Notes: generated by a model from the sequence alone, not told the origin. A DNA stretch of 38,616 bases from Candidatus Parendomicrobium reticulitermitis (GCA_031287095.1 JAITTG010000027.1:1-38616), one strand, 5' to 3'; shown: positions 16,760-25,655, counted from the first letter of the stretch. Made by a program: numbers and translations.

Positions 16760-16797
16760 AAAAAAAAGCGGAGAGTTTATTTAAACTCTCCGCTTTA
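16760..16797 (-). terminator. attenuating intrinsic terminator between dctP and dctQ
   Basis: On the minus strand AAAGCGGAGAGTTT pairs perfectly with AAACTCTCCGCTTT over a minimal loop, followed by about eight Ts. It lies between the dctP stop (16805) and the dctQ ATG. Partial read-through would give excess binding protein over permease, a common arrangement in transporter operons. Confidence 0.85.
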
Positions 16798-16804
16798 AAA
16801 TTAT

Positions 16805-17803
16805 TTACTTTATTCCCAACTGCTTAAACAACTCTGTCTTAAGAGCGGGTGAAAAGCCCATATCCTTATAATAAGGCGCTATAGCCTTTTCAAAAGGAGC
16901 GGTATCAACTTTATTGATTATCATTCCTTTGTCTTGCATCGCTTTAAGATTTTGTTCTTCTACTTGCGCGACTTTTGATTGGTATTCGCTTCCAACATCG
17001 CGGAAAGTTTTAACAAACAGCGCCTGCTGTTCAGGAGTCAAACTATTAAAAAATTTGAGACCTGTCACTATGCTGCTTGTGAGCATATAATGCGAAGTCA
17101 TAGTATTGTATTTTAAGACTTCGTATAAGCGGTTGGAAAATGTGAAAGGAACTTGTATTTCGCAGCCGTCAAGGCTCTTTGTCTGCACCGCTGGGAAAAT
17201 ATCTCCCGCAGGTATAGAAGTTTGGGCATAGCCGAGCGCTTTTGCCAAATTCATTCCGATAGTATTGCCGAAACCGCGTATTCTTAATCCTTTAAGATCT
17301 GCGGGTTTGTCAATTTTCTTGTTGGTTACGAAATGACGCATACCGTTATACCAATTGTTTGTGACCAATTTGAGACCGGATTTTTCAAAGTCTTTTTCCC
17401 ACTTCTTATACAAATCTGTGGTAAGAAGTTTGTCCAAAACTTTGTAATCTCTCAAAACATAAGGCGCCATCAAAATGCCGTATTCGGGCACTTTTTGATT
17501 TGCCGCAATGCGTCCCGGGTCTGAAGGCACTACAATATTTGCGCCTTGCAAAGCCTGCGTTACCAAATCATCGGTATCTCCGCTTAAAGAACCCGCTGTG
17601 AACACTTTCACATTAAATTGTCCCGACGCTCTCAATCTTTTAGCTACTTCATGCAAAGCCTGACTCTGAGGCGTTGTGTCCGCTTCAGTCCCCGCAAAAA
17701 TCACATCAACTTTTTTTGCCGCTTGCGCAGGCGCCGCCAAAAAACCAGCGAATGCCAAAGCAAGAACCGCTGCTGCTGCAACTGTCTTTTTCAAGATACT
17801 CAT
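16805..17803 (-). CDS. dctP: TRAP transporter periplasmic solute-binding protein (DctP)
   Basis: This is the periplasmic receptor. A signal peptide (MSILKKTVAAAAVLALAFAGFLA, cleavage after AQA at about residue 29) precedes a DctP/TAXI-like fold with YNGMRHFVTNKKIDKPADLKGLRIRG, a conserved TRAP signature whose Arg binds the ligand carboxylate, and then SIPAGDIFPAVQTKSLDGCE. The mature protein is about 303 residues, as expected. The frame extends to 17845 but ATG 17803 has GGAGG six bases upstream. The carboxylate-binding Arg (in LRIRG) indicates an organic or sugar acid substrate, consistent with the dehydratase-family gene in the same locus; the exact ligand cannot be read from sequence. Confidence 0.93.
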   Translation of the reverse strand: MSILKKTVAAAAVLALAFAGFLAAPAQAAKKVDVIFAGTEADTTPQSQALHEVAKRLRASGQFNVKVFTAGSLSGDTDDLVTQALQGANIVVPSDPGRIAANQKVPEYGILMAPYVLRDYKVLDKLLTTDLYKKWEKDFEKSGLKLVTNNWYNGMRHFVTNKKIDKPADLKGLRIRGFGNTIGMNLAKALGYAQTSIPAGDIFPAVQTKSLDGCEIQVPFTFSNRLYEVLKYNTMTSHYMLTSSIVTGLKFFNSLTPEQQALFVKTFRDVGSEYQSKVAQVEEQNLKAMQDKGMIINKVDTAPFEKAIAPYYKDMGFSPALKTELFKQLGIK

Positions 17804-17871
17804 ACTTGTCCTCCTTTTTTTATATTGAAGCGCTTTGCGCTTCATTTTTTGTTATTGCTTTAATACGCCGC

Positions 17872-17891
17872 CTGCGGGTTTGACTCGCAAT
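17872..17891 (+). repeat. single palindromic repeat (CTGCGGG..CTCGCAAT)
   Basis: One copy of the palindrome family also found inside the uxaA-type gene. It lies between the C-terminal transketolase gene and dctP. Confidence 0.55.
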
Positions 17892-17900
17892 CTCTATCGT

Positions 17901-18857
17901 TTAATTTTGCAATGACAGCGCAAAATCAACAACGACGGATTGCGTCAACCCAAACTCTTTCTGCAAAAAGTCCGCCGTTCCAACCTGTCCAAATCTATCA
18001 TTGACGCCGATTCTCTTTAAAGGAATTCCGCAAGCATTTTCCGCCAAGACTTCTGCAATTGCGCTTCCCAAACCGCCTATAATTGAATGATTTTCAAAAG
18101 AAATGATAGCCCTTTTATCTTTTATTTCTTTTAAAATCAAATCTTTATCTAACGGCTTTATGCAAAACATATCTATTACTTCTACCGATATGCCTTTTTT
18201 TTCAAGACTTTCGGCGGCATTTAAAGCGTCGGATACGAGTTGACCTGCGGCAATGAGCAAAATATCATGACCTTTTTTCAAAATATTGCCTTTGCCGAAT
18301 TCAAACTCGCTTCCTTCCTTATATATATTGGCAATGGGTTTGCGATTTGCTCTAACGAAATGAATCCCTTTCAAATCAGCAAAATTCTTAATAATCCATC
18401 TCATTTGGACAAAATCAGCCGCATCGCAAATCAAAGCGTCAGGTATAGTTCTATATAAAGCGATATCTTCAAAAGTCGTATGAGTTCCGCCATTTGCCGC
18501 CACTGTAAAACCCGGGTCGGAAGCGTATATATTTATAGTATTTTGAGAATAAGCTCCGGAAATAAAAATTTGGTCAAAAACCCGCCTCGAAACAAAAGGC
18601 GCAAAAGAATGAATAAAAGGTATAAACCCAATCAAACTCAAACCCGCCGCTACGCCGACCATATTGGCTTCGGCTATGCCTACATTTATAAATCTATCGG
18701 GATTGCTTTTTTTGATTTTTGCCCACCCGCTTGCCGAGCCCAAATCTGCTTCCAATGCTATAACTTTATCATTAATTTTCATCAAGTCCTGTATAGCGCT
18801 CACAACAGCCATTCTCATTTCAGAAGCATCTGTATTTTCCCTGTCCAATTCAAACAT
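17901..18857 (-). CDS. transketolase, C-terminal subunit
   Basis: The 318-residue product corresponds to the pyrimidine-binding and C-terminal domains of transketolase: VIALEADLGSASG, FINVGIAEANMVGVAAGLSLIGF (containing the conserved Glu that activates thiamine diphosphate), FAPFVSRRVFDQIF and HTTFEDIALYRTIP. The C-terminal domain includes SFENHSIIGGLGSAIAEV. It needs the separately encoded N-terminal half at 19115-19966. AAGGAGG precedes ATG. Split transketolases are common outside enterics and sometimes act on unusual ketose substrates. Its place next to a TRAP transporter and a sugar-acid lyase suggests a catabolic role, though it could simply be the housekeeping enzyme. Confidence 0.9.
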   Translation of the reverse strand: MFELDRENTDASEMRMAVVSAIQDLMKINDKVIALEADLGSASGWAKIKKSNPDRFINVGIAEANMVGVAAGLSLIGFIPFIHSFAPFVSRRVFDQIFISGAYSQNTINIYASDPGFTVAANGGTHTTFEDIALYRTIPDALICDAADFVQMRWIIKNFADLKGIHFVRANRKPIANIYKEGSEFEFGKGNILKKGHDILLIAAGQLVSDALNAAESLEKKGISVEVIDMFCIKPLDKDLILKEIKDKRAIISFENHSIIGGLGSAIAEVLAENACGIPLKRIGVNDRFGQVGTADFLQKEFGLTQSVVVDFALSLQN

Positions 18858-19114
18858 TTTATTTGCCTCCTTAATTTGTCATTGCGGGCTTGACCCGCAA
18901 TCTTCGTCGTTCTCTTTCGCTGTTACGCCCAATTGTCTCCCCAAGTCATCCGTCATTCACGAATGTCTCTATCGGGAATCCGCTTTCATCGCAAAGCGTT
19001 GCAATGCAAATCTGCAGTTATTCCCATTCAGCAGCTAACAGCAGTAACGCTGTCATATAGGCTTTGGATTTGCGGGTTTTAAGTCCGCAATGGCGCCGCT
19101 ATCCGCATAGACGG
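18858..19114. repeat. repeat-filled spacer between the two transketolase genes
   Basis: The 257-bp spacer consists largely of repeats: ATTGCGGGCTTGACCCGCAAT (18881-18901), a hairpin element at 18951-18981, and a TTGCGGG...CCGCAA unit at 19070-19091. No gene was recognised. The insertion separates two genes whose products must assemble together. Confidence 0.75.
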
Positions 19115-19966
19115 TTATTCCAACCTTGTAATGAGCGCGCTTAATTCCTCAATAGCGTCATCCGCCGCCTTAATATTTTCAGCCGTATTAAATTTCACAG
19201 AATGATTATCCATCATATCCTCAAAATACTTAATTCCCTGTCCTTTTATGGAATCAAGGATTATACAAACCGCGCTATCTTTTACGCTTTTACATTTTTC
19301 AATAGCCTCGTCAATAGCGCTTTCATCGTCCGCTTTAACTTTTTTAGTGAAAAATCCAAAAGCCTGCATTTTTTTCTCTATGTCATAAGGGTTTATCACA
19401 TCTTTTGTCCACCCGTCCAATTGTTTTTTATTTTCATCTATAAACGCTATGCAATTGTTGAGTTTATTATGGGCTATAAATTGAAAGGCTTCCCAACACT
19501 GCCCTTCATTTAATTCGCCGTCTCCTGCTATTAAATATACAAATTGAGCGTTTTTTTTGAGTTTAAAGCCTGCCGCAATACCTGCCGCAATGGAAGCCCC
19601 CTGCCCCAAAGAGCCTGCAGTCATATCTACGCCTGGCGTTTTTACTCTATCAAGATGAGACGGCAGTTTTGTTCCATTCTCGTTTAAAGTCAACAGCCAA
19701 TCCTTGCCAAAAAAACCAACATTAGCCAACGCGCTATAAAGCGCAGGACCGGCATGTCCTTTTGAAAGAATCACAAAATCCCGCTCTTTCCATTGCGGAT
19801 TTTTCGCATCATAGCGCAATTGTTTCCCATACAAGACGCTCAACAATTCCACTATGGATAAAGAGCCTCCAAGGTGTCCATACCCGCACTTTTTGATACA
19901 TTTTAAAACATCCAATCGGATCTTAGCGGACAATAATTTCAATTTTTTAATTTCTTTTTCATTCAT
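19115..19966 (-). CDS. transketolase, N-terminal subunit
   Basis: This is the 283-residue N-terminal thiamine-diphosphate-binding half. CGYGHLGGSLSIVELLSVLYG is the substrate/phosphate loop, HAGPALYSALA follows, and DMTAGSLGQGASIAAGIAAG is typical. VYLIAGDGELNEGQCWEAFQFIAHNKLNN is the GDG-(x)n-N thiamine diphosphate motif with the metal-binding Asp and Asn. The frame continues to 20050, but the extension is repeat-derived. The ATG at 19966 follows GAGGAGG (spacing about 11). It is the first gene of the catabolic locus and pairs with the C-terminal subunit gene downstream. Confidence 0.92.
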   Translation of the reverse strand: MNEKEIKKLKLLSAKIRLDVLKCIKKCGYGHLGGSLSIVELLSVLYGKQLRYDAKNPQWKERDFVILSKGHAGPALYSALANVGFFGKDWLLTLNENGTKLPSHLDRVKTPGVDMTAGSLGQGASIAAGIAAGFKLKKNAQFVYLIAGDGELNEGQCWEAFQFIAHNKLNNCIAFIDENKKQLDGWTKDVINPYDIEKKMQAFGFFTKKVKADDESAIDEAIEKCKSVKDSAVCIILDSIKGQGIKYFEDMMDNHSVKFNTAENIKAADDAIEELSALITRLE

Positions 19967-20020
19967 AATTATCTCATCCTCCTCATTTCCATTAGTCATC
20001 ATTACGGCATCTGCGCTGTT

Positions 20021-20041
20021 ATTGCGGGCAAGACCTGCAAT
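20021..20041 (+). repeat. single palindromic repeat ATTGCGGGCAAGACCTGCAAT
   Basis: A palindrome family member lies just upstream of the N-terminal transketolase gene. Confidence 0.55.
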
Positions 20042-20126
20042 ATCTGCCATTTTTAGTTGTCATTCTGACTTAGTTCATATATAAAAGTCTTATTTTGGTT
20101 TTGTTGTCTTAATTTTAGGTTATTTT

Positions 20127-20228
20127 ATGACGCTTTCTAAATTATTTATAAACCCCGAAAATAAGTTTATTTTTTTGCTGTTTGCTTTATCAAGTATTGC
20201 TCTCGCTTTTTTGCCGCGCTCTTTTTAA
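20127..20228 (+). CDS. possible small membrane protein or degraded membrane gene
   Basis: The 33-codon ORF MTLSKLFINPENKFIFLL... ends in SSIALAFLPRSF and has one strong transmembrane helix. An AGG lies seven bases before ATG. Beyond the stop, hydrophobic sequence continues in another frame for about 30 codons (ALFKDEDLSFIILYLIRALF...), so this may be the start of a frameshifted, decaying membrane-protein gene rather than a functional micro-protein. No family was recognised. Confidence 0.35.
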   Translation: MTLSKLFINPENKFIFLLFALSSIALAFLPRSF

Positions 20229-20342
20229 AGATGAGGACTTGTCTTTCATTATCTTATATCTTATCCGCGCTTTGTTTCGCTATTTTATCAGTTTCACGCG
20301 CGTCTCGCAATTAAACGGCAGAGAGAAAAGACGGCAAAGGCA

Positions 20343-20429
20343 GCGGCTTTTAGCAAGTTGCAGCCGCTGCGTGGTGAATAAAGAGCGCATGTCTGGCGGC
20401 GGGCGCGAGATGCGAGCGCCATTTCCTTA
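20343..20429 (+). repeat. dispersed repeat TGGCGGCGGGCGCGAGATG family
   Basis: This matches 32372-32452 (same strand) and the reverse complement of 31624-31706. Shared parts include GCAAGTTGC, a GAATAAAGAGCGC-like word, TGGCGGCGGGCGCGAGATG and GAGCGCCATTT. It is intergenic in all copies. Confidence 0.8.
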
Positions 20430-20532
20430 AATAACGACAAAGGCAAATACTACTGTTTCTGCCTTTGCTTTTTAATTGCCTTTGTCGTCTTTTCTCTCTG
20501 CCGTTTAACATCTTAATCGCCTATATAAATGC

Positions 20533-20580
20533 TATAATCCCGATAGTTTCGCAAGCGTTTGGCGCTTGCGAAACTATATT
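20533..20580 (+). promoter_or_regulatory. typA promoter -10 and perfect leader hairpin
   Basis: TATAAT (20533-20538) lacks a good -35 partner. The expected start is around 20545. Directly there lies a perfect 15-bp stem: ATAGTTTCGCAAGCG (20543-20557) and CGCTTGCGAAACTAT (20563-20577) with a 5-nt loop, followed by ATTTTTG. The transcript would begin inside or at the base of this hairpin, then reach the GGA ribosome site and the typA ATG about 25 nt later. It may act as an attenuator or an mRNA-stabilising 5' cap structure. Confidence 0.65.
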
Positions 20581-20602
20581 TTTGTAAAAGGAAAGTTAAA
20601 AA

Positions 20603-22426
20603 ATGAAAAGAGAAGACATCAGAAATGTAGCTATTATCGCCCATGTTGACCATGGAAAAACAACAGTAGTTGATTCATTGCTCAAATTTTCAGGACAGTT
20701 CGCCGTAAAAATTGACGCGGCTCAAGATACGGTTTTGGATTCAAATCCGCTTGAAAGAGAAAGGGGAATTACAATACTTGCCAAATGCACTTCTGTCCTT
20801 TATAAAGGCAATACTATAAATATAGTGGACACTCCCGGACACGCCGATTTCGGCAGCGAAGTCGAGAGAGTTTTAAAAATGGTTGACGGAGTTATTTTGA
20901 TGGTTGACGCAGTGGAAGGTCCTATGCCTCAGACGAGATTTGTTTTAAGAAAGGCGCTCGCTTTGGGTTTAAGACCGATAGTAATTATCAATAAAATGGA
21001 CAGACCAAATATCAGACCAAGCGCCGCCATTGACGAAGTTTTTGAACTTTTTATGAAACTCGGCGCAACCGACGCTCAACTGGATTTTCCTATATTATAC
21101 GCTTCTGGGCGCGACGGTTGGGCGAGCGATAAAATGGAAGAAAAAGGCAGAGATATAGAGCCTGTTTTTACCACTATTTTAAAACATATCCCGCCTCCTC
21201 AAGCGGATATAGAAAAACCTTTGCAAATGCAAATCACCATGCTTGATTACAGCAATTTTTTAGGTCAAATAGGCATAGGTAGAATTTTAAACGGAGTCAT
21301 AAAAAAAGGACAAAGTATTGTTCTTGCAAATACAAAAGCGGTCAAAAATGCGAAAGCCGTCAGAATTGACAAATTTGTGGGTCTTAGCAAAGCGGAAGTT
21401 GATGAGGCAAAAGCCGGCGACATAATATCAATATCGGGTCTTGAAGGCGTGGAAGTCGGCGATACGGTTTGCTGCGTGGAAAGTATTCTCCCATTGCCGC
21501 CTCTTTCTATTGACGAGCCTACTGTGTCTATGGATTTTTTGGTCAACGATTCGCCTTTTGCCGGCAGGGATGGAAAATTCCTCACGAGCCGCCATATCAA
21601 AGAGAGATTAGAAAAAGAGGCGAAAACAAATGTAGGTCTTAAAATGGAAACTCTTGACGGCGAAGGCAGATTTAAAGTGTCGGGCAGAGGCGAACTTCAT
21701 TTGACTATTTTGATTGAGACTATGCGTAGAGAAGGTTTTGAACTTGCCGTATCGTCGCCCGAAGTTATTTATAAAGAAAAAGACGGCGTTCTTTGCGAGC
21801 CTATGGAATATCTCACCCTTGATATAGAAACTCAATATCAAGGCGTGGTTTTTGAACTTGTAGGAAAGCGCGCCGCAAAACTTGAAAATATGATAATGGA
21901 AGGCACCGACAGAGTAAGGCTTGAATATATAATACCATCGCGCGCTTTGATAGGGTTTAAAAATGATTTTTTAACAAACACCCGCGGACAAGGAATAATG
22001 CATCATAGTTTTTACGATTATATGCCAAAAGAAAATGTCGCGCCTTTAAGAAATAGCGGCGTTTTTATAGCTAAAGAAGACGGCAAAACCACAGCCTATG
22101 CTCTTGATAATTTGCAAACCAGTGGAAAAATGTTTGTAAATCCGGGAGAAGAAGTGTATGCGGGCATGATAGTGGGTGAAAATTCAAGGGAAAAAGATTT
22201 GGTTGTAAATCCCTGTAAATTAAAGAAATTATCCAATATGAGAAGTAAATCCGCAGACGACGCTCCGATGCTTACTCCTCCTATAAAGATGAATTTGGAG
22301 CAATCCGTAGAATACATAGCGCCGGATGAACTTGTAGAAATTACTCCGACGGCGATAAGACTGCGTAAAAAAGTATTGAGCCATCTGGTCCGCAAAAGAA
22401 CGGCAAGAAACGAAAGCGATGAATAA
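20603..22426 (+). CDS. typA: ribosome-associated translational GTPase TypA/BipA
   Basis: The 607-residue product is full length for BipA. The G1 loop is AHVDHGKTT (13-21), G2 lies around RERGIT, G3 is DTPGH (76-80), and G4 is NKMD (130-133). Downstream are the EF-G-like domains II, III and V and the BipA-specific C-terminal domain with [19 protein letters not shown] and [19 protein letters not shown]. BipA binds the 70S ribosome and aids 50S assembly and stress or low-temperature growth. The start is set by AAAGGAAAG upstream. It is a single gene with its own promoter and leader hairpin; its stop abuts a long repeat directly. Confidence 0.97.
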   Translation: MKREDIRNVAIIAHVDHGKTTVVDSLLKFSGQFAVKIDAAQDTVLDSNPLERERGITILAKCTSVLYKGNTINIVDTPGHADFGSEVERVLKMVDGVILMVDAVEGPMPQTRFVLRKALALGLRPIVIINKMDRPNIRPSAAIDEVFELFMKLGATDAQLDFPILYASGRDGWASDKMEEKGRDIEPVFTTILKHIPPPQADIEKPLQMQITMLDYSNFLGQIGIGRILNGVIKKGQSIVLANTKAVKNAKAVRIDKFVGLSKAEVDEAKAGDIISISGLEGVEVGDTVCCVESILPLPPLSIDEPTVSMDFLVNDSPFAGRDGKFLTSRHIKERLEKEAKTNVGLKMETLDGEGRFKVSGRGELHLTILIETMRREGFELAVSSPEVIYKEKDGVLCEPMEYLTLDIETQYQGVVFELVGKRAAKLENMIMEGTDRVRLEYIIPSRALIGFKNDFLTNTRGQGIMHHSFYDYMPKENVAPLRNSGVFIAKEDGKTTAYALDNLQTSGKMFVNPGEEVYAGMIVGENSREKDLVVNPCKLKKLSNMRSKSADDAPMLTPPIKMNLEQSVEYIAPDELVEITPTAIRLRKKVLSHLVRKRTARNESDE

Positions 22427-22655
22427 GGTGCGGCGGAGCCGCGATTACACACGACTGTCTCTAAGTTAAGTGCGACTGGAAGGTCGCATTGCCTTTTGGC
22501 GTCTTTTGACACAATTTGTCTGCGTGGATAGCGCCGCTATACGCGTGCAGACAAATTCTGCCAAAATACGCTCAAAATGCTTCGCGGAGCGCGGCTCATA
22601 CATAAAGAGAAGAAACGACAAAAACCCAAAAACCTCGTTTGGAGCGGGTTTCAAC
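22427..22655 (+). repeat. large intergenic repeat, copy A (about 200 bp)
   Basis: It begins at the first base after the typA stop with GGTGCGGCGGAGCCGCGAT, a GCGGC-GCCGC hairpin, and continues through CTGTCTCTAAGTT, GGTCGCATTGCCTTTTGGCG, TCTTTTGACACAATTTGTCTG, GCTATACGCG and CAGACAAATTCTGCC. It aligns over nearly its full length with 25814-26030 and over the first 125 bp with 25688-25813. Overlapping open frames on both strands here are repeat artefacts, not genes. Confidence 0.88.
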
Positions 22656-22857
22656 CCCGCCCGCAACGCAAAGCGAGCCGTTGCTTTTGTCGTTTGGAGC
22701 GGGTTTCAACCCCGCCCGCCGCGCAAAGCGAGCCGTTGCTTTTGTCGTTCGGAGCGGTTTTTCAACCCGCCCGCAACGCAAAGCGAGCCGTTGCTTTTGT
22801 CGTTCGGAGCGGTTTTTCAACCCGCCCGCCGCGCAAAGCGTGTCATTTGTTTTTGTC
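22637..22857 (+). repeat. four tandem 55-bp repeats
   Basis: Units start at 22637, 22692, 22747 and 22802. Each carries GGAGCGG..TTTCAACCC.GCCCGC followed by GCAAAGCGAGCCGTTGCTTTTGTC. Units 1 and 2 share the version GGGTTTCAACCCC, while units 3 and 4 share GGTTTTTCAACCC. Units 1 and 3 share CCCGCAACGC, while 2 and 4 share CCCGCCGCGC. Confidence 0.92.
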
Positions 22858-23101
22858 ATTCCTCTCTCTCTTTGGAGAGGGGGGGTGCGGGTGGATGCGA
22901 AGCGCGCTGTTGCCTCCGTAATTCCCGAATGTCTTTATCGGGAATCCATTTTCAGCGCAGAGCGCGTCGTTTGTTTTTAATTGTCTTTGCCGTTTTGCGT
23001 TCCTTGCGTGGTCGTTGTTTTTGTCGTTATACTCATTTGCGCAACTTGCGAGATGCCTTTGCCGTAGTCGCTGCCTTTGTCGTTTTATTAAGGAAAATAG
23101 T
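22858..23101. repeat. further repeats upstream of the phosphatase gene
   Basis: The stretch has a CTCTCTTTGGAGAGGG hairpin near 22863, a 31-bp hairpin element (22917-22948) and an inverted-orientation copy of the ACGCAAAACGGCAAAG family (22981-23028). No gene, promoter match or TPP riboswitch (CTGAGA/ACCTGAT core) was found ahead of the thiamine genes. Confidence 0.65.
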
Positions 23102-23761
23102 ATGTTAAAAAATTTTATTTTTGATATGGACGGAACTTTGGTTGACTCCAAGTATGATATTAGAAGATATTTGCTTGACGGGTTTAGGCAAAACGGAGTT
23201 CATATTGACGATTCTACTTTTATTCAAATTGGTCCTCCTTTGGAGAGAATTATTAGAAATACCGCGCCGCATATTTCCGACGAATTGGCTGATAAAGTTT
23301 TAATTTCGTATAGACGGCTTTATATCAATGGAGATTTGTCAAAAACTATTCCTTTTGACGGAATCATTGACGCTCTAAAATATATTAAATCGCAAAATCT
23401 CAACGCTTTTATTGCTACTTTTAAACCTTTTACATCCGCTCAACAGATTTTAAACAATCATTTTATAGGATTGTATAAAGATATAATCACGCCGACAGAA
23501 ATAAAGAATTTTAATTTTAGAGCGAAAATTTCAAAAGCCGATATGCTCAATTTTTTTATTGATAAATGGCGTATCAAACCGCAAGAATCCGCTATGATAG
23601 GCGATGCAAAAAGCGATATAGACGGCGCAAAAGAAGCGGGAATGACGGCAATCGCGGCTTTATACGGATATGGTCAGCCCGATGAATTTGACAATGCTGA
23701 TTTTAAAGTTAAAACGGCAAGAGACTTATTTGAGATAATTAAAAAAATGAGCAAGGAGTAA
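23102..23761 (+). CDS. HAD-family phosphatase, phosphoglycolate phosphatase-like
   Basis: The 219-residue HAD subfamily IA hydrolase has motif [10 protein letters not shown] (nucleophile Asp8), an alpha-helical cap (about 15-80), motif II Thr in IATFKPF, motif III Lys in the following helix, and motif [18 protein letters not shown]. The likely substrate is a small phosphoester such as phosphoglycolate, but HAD substrates cannot be read reliably. The frame extends upstream to 23015 into repeat DNA. ATG 23102 with AAGGA seven bases before is preferred. It is immediately followed by thiG, whose ribosome site overlaps this gene's stop, so a role in thiamine-phosphate metabolism is conceivable. 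Confidence 0.85.
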   Translation: MLKNFIFDMDGTLVDSKYDIRRYLLDGFRQNGVHIDDSTFIQIGPPLERIIRNTAPHISDELADKVLISYRRLYINGDLSKTIPFDGIIDALKYIKSQNLNAFIATFKPFTSAQQILNNHFIGLYKDIITPTEIKNFNFRAKISKADMLNFFIDKWRIKPQESAMIGDAKSDIDGAKEAGMTAIAALYGYGQPDEFDNADFKVKTARDLFEIIKKMSKE

Positions 23762-23766
23762 CCATT

Positions 23767-24540
23767 ATGAGCAAAGACATTTTAAAAATTGCAGGTCTTG
23801 AACTTGAAAGCAGAATTTTAATAGGCAGCGGGAAATTTTCAAATAACGCTTTAATCCCAAAAATAATAGAAGCGTCTGGCGCGCAAACGATTACAGTCGC
23901 CGTGCGCCGTTTTGATTTTGATAATCCAAATGAAAACATACTCTCATATATAACAAAGGGAATAAATATCATGCCCAATACTTCCGGCGCAAGAAATTCC
24001 CAAGAGGCTGTTACAATCGCCCGCCTTGCAAGAGAGGCGCTAAAAACAGATTTAATAAAAATAGAAATTATCAATGACAACAAATATCTTCTTCCCGACA
24101 ATTATGAGACAGCCCGCGCCTGCGAAACTCTTGCAAAAGACGGTTTCAAAGTTTTTCCTTATATGAATGCTGATTTGCCTTCCGCCCGCGATATGCAAAA
24201 TGCCGGCGCCGCCGCTATTATGCCGCTTGGCGCGCCTATCGGGACAAATAAAGGGCTGCAAACGAAGGCTATGATAAAAATTTTAATAGAAGAAATAGAT
24301 TTGCCCATAATAGTTGACGCGGGTCTTGGCAAGCCAAGCGACGCTTGTCAAAGTATGGAAATGGGCTGCGCGGCTATTATGGCAAATACGGCGATTTCTT
24401 CAAGCGAGAATCCAATTTTAATGGCGGAAGCTTTTAAGGACGCGGTTAATGCCGGCAGAAAAGGTTTTCTTGCAAAACTTGGGACAATTTCCAATAAGGC
24501 TCAAGCCTCGTCGCCGCTTACAAACTTTTTGAGGAATTAA
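23767..24540 (+). CDS. thiG: thiazole synthase ThiG
   Basis: ThiG forms the thiazole phosphate moiety of thiamine from DXP, dehydroglycine and ThiS thiocarboxylate. The 257-residue TIM-barrel shows [11 protein letters not shown] at the N-terminus, [20 protein letters not shown], the Schiff-base Lys98 in [32 protein letters not shown], and the phosphate site [32 protein letters not shown] lies eight bases before ATG. thiH follows two bases after its stop. No thiS or thiF gene is in the window, so the sulfur carrier must be encoded elsewhere. Confidence 0.96.
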   Translation: MSKDILKIAGLELESRILIGSGKFSNNALIPKIIEASGAQTITVAVRRFDFDNPNENILSYITKGINIMPNTSGARNSQEAVTIARLAREALKTDLIKIEIINDNKYLLPDNYETARACETLAKDGFKVFPYMNADLPSARDMQNAGAAAIMPLGAPIGTNKGLQTKAMIKILIEEIDLPIIVDAGLGKPSDACQSMEMGCAAIMANTAISSSENPILMAEAFKDAVNAGRKGFLAKLGTISNKAQASSPLTNFLRN

Positions 24541-24542
24541 AA

Positions 24543-25655
24543 ATGTCTTTTTATGATTACAAACAACAATATAAAAATATAGATTTTGAAAAATTTGCCA
24601 AAACTGTTTGCGCCGAACAAATCAAAACTATTTTAAATAAAGACGAAATATCTGAATTTGATTTTCTCGCTTTACTTTCTCCCGCCGCTCTTGATTTTAT
24701 AGAGCCGATGGCGCAAAAAGCAGCCGATATAGCGCTAAAACATTTCGGCAAAGCAATCGTTTTATTTGCTCCTTTATATGCGTCTAATTTTTGTATAAAC
24801 AATTGCGCATATTGCGGATTTTCAACGCGAAACGATATAGAGAGGAAAATTTTAAATTTGGACGAAGTTGAAGAGAATGCAAAGATTGTGTCGGGGTTCG
24901 GCATCCGCCACATCTTGCTTTTAACGGGCGAGAGCGCGGTCAAAACAAGTATGGACTATTTAAAATCCTGCGTTAAAATTTTAAAGAGATATTTTGACGC
25001 TGTAGATATTGAAATCTATCCTCTTACAGAAGACGGATATAAAGAACTCGGGGAAGCGGGCGTTGAAGGGTTGACGGTTTTTCAGGAAACTTATAATGAA
25101 GATCTATATAAAATTTTGCACACCAAAGGCGCAAAAGCAAATTATAGATTCCGCCTTGAAACTTGCGAGCGGGCAGGCAGAGCGGGATATAGAAATCTAA
25201 ATATAGGCGCTTTGCTCGGTTTAGACGATTTTAGCCGAGAACTTTTTTTTACGGGCATTCACGCAAAATTTTTGCAAAAAAATTTTCCATCAAGCGATAT
25301 AGGCGTATCTTTTCCAAGAATTCGCAAGGCAGAAGGCGGGTATCAGCCAAGGACTGTAATTGCAGATTCTAACCTTGTCCAAGCAATCGCCGCAATCAGA
25401 CTTTTTGTTCATCGGATAGGGATAACAATCTCAACAAGAGAAAATAATGATTTAAGAAGAAATCTTATAGGGTTGGGCATAACAAAAATGTCTGCCGCTT
25501 CAAATACTCAAGTCGGCGGATATGCCAAGAAGGGCAATACAAAAGGACAATTTGAAATCAGCGACAGCGCGAGCGTCAAAGAAGTAAAAGACATGATATA
25601 TCAAAAAAACTATCAGCCTGTCCTAAAAGATTGGATGCAAATGAACGGCAGGTAG
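24543..25655 (+). CDS. thiH: 2-iminoacetate synthase ThiH (radical SAM)
   Basis: ThiH cleaves tyrosine with SAM to give dehydroglycine for ThiG. The 370-residue protein has the radical-SAM cluster motif CINNCAYC (Cys84, Cys88, Cys91, CX3CX2C) and NIGALLGLDDFSRELF. The C-terminal region contains ISTRENNDLRRNLIGLGITKMSAASNTQVGGY, typical of ThiH. Use of ThiH rather than the oxygen-dependent glycine oxidase ThiO points to an anaerobic thiazole route. It lies 2 bp after thiG. The thiE gene would be next but is displaced by nearly 500 bp of repeat DNA. Confidence 0.96.
   Translation: MSFYDYKQQYKNIDFEKFAKTVCAEQIKTILNKDEISEFDFLALLSPAALDFIEPMAQKAADIALKHFGKAIVLFAPLYASNFCINNCAYCGFSTRNDIERKILNLDEVEENAKIVSGFGIRHILLLTGESAVKTSMDYLKSCVKILKRYFDAVDIEIYPLTEDGYKELGEAGVEGLTVFQETYNEDLYKILHTKGAKANYRFRLETCERAGRAGYRNLNIGALLGLDDFSRELFFTGIHAKFLQKNFPSSDIGVSFPRIRKAEGGYQPRTVIADSNLVQAIAAIRLFVHRIGITISTRENNDLRRNLIGLGITKMSAASNTQVGGYAKKGNTKGQFEISDSASVKEVKDMIYQKNYQPVLKDWMQMNGR

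Larger units (their letters stand above)
20229..20602. other. intergenic region upstream of typA
   Basis: The stretch holds the tail of the possible membrane pseudogene, a copy of the TGGCGGCGGGCGCGAGATG repeat (20343-20429), inverted AACGGCAGAGAGAAAAGACG / CGTCTTTTCTCTCTGCCGTT arms (about 20313 and 20486), and then the typA promoter and leader hairpin. Confidence 0.6.

Noticed and set aside
22858-23101. TPP riboswitch upstream of the thiamine genes
   Set aside because: The conserved CUGAGA and ACCUGAU cores are not seen; the region is repeat DNA.
22470-23108. Long overlapping open frames on both strands downstream of typA
   Set aside because: They coincide with the repeat copies, have Arg/Phe/Ala-rich repeat-derived peptides and no ribosome sites.
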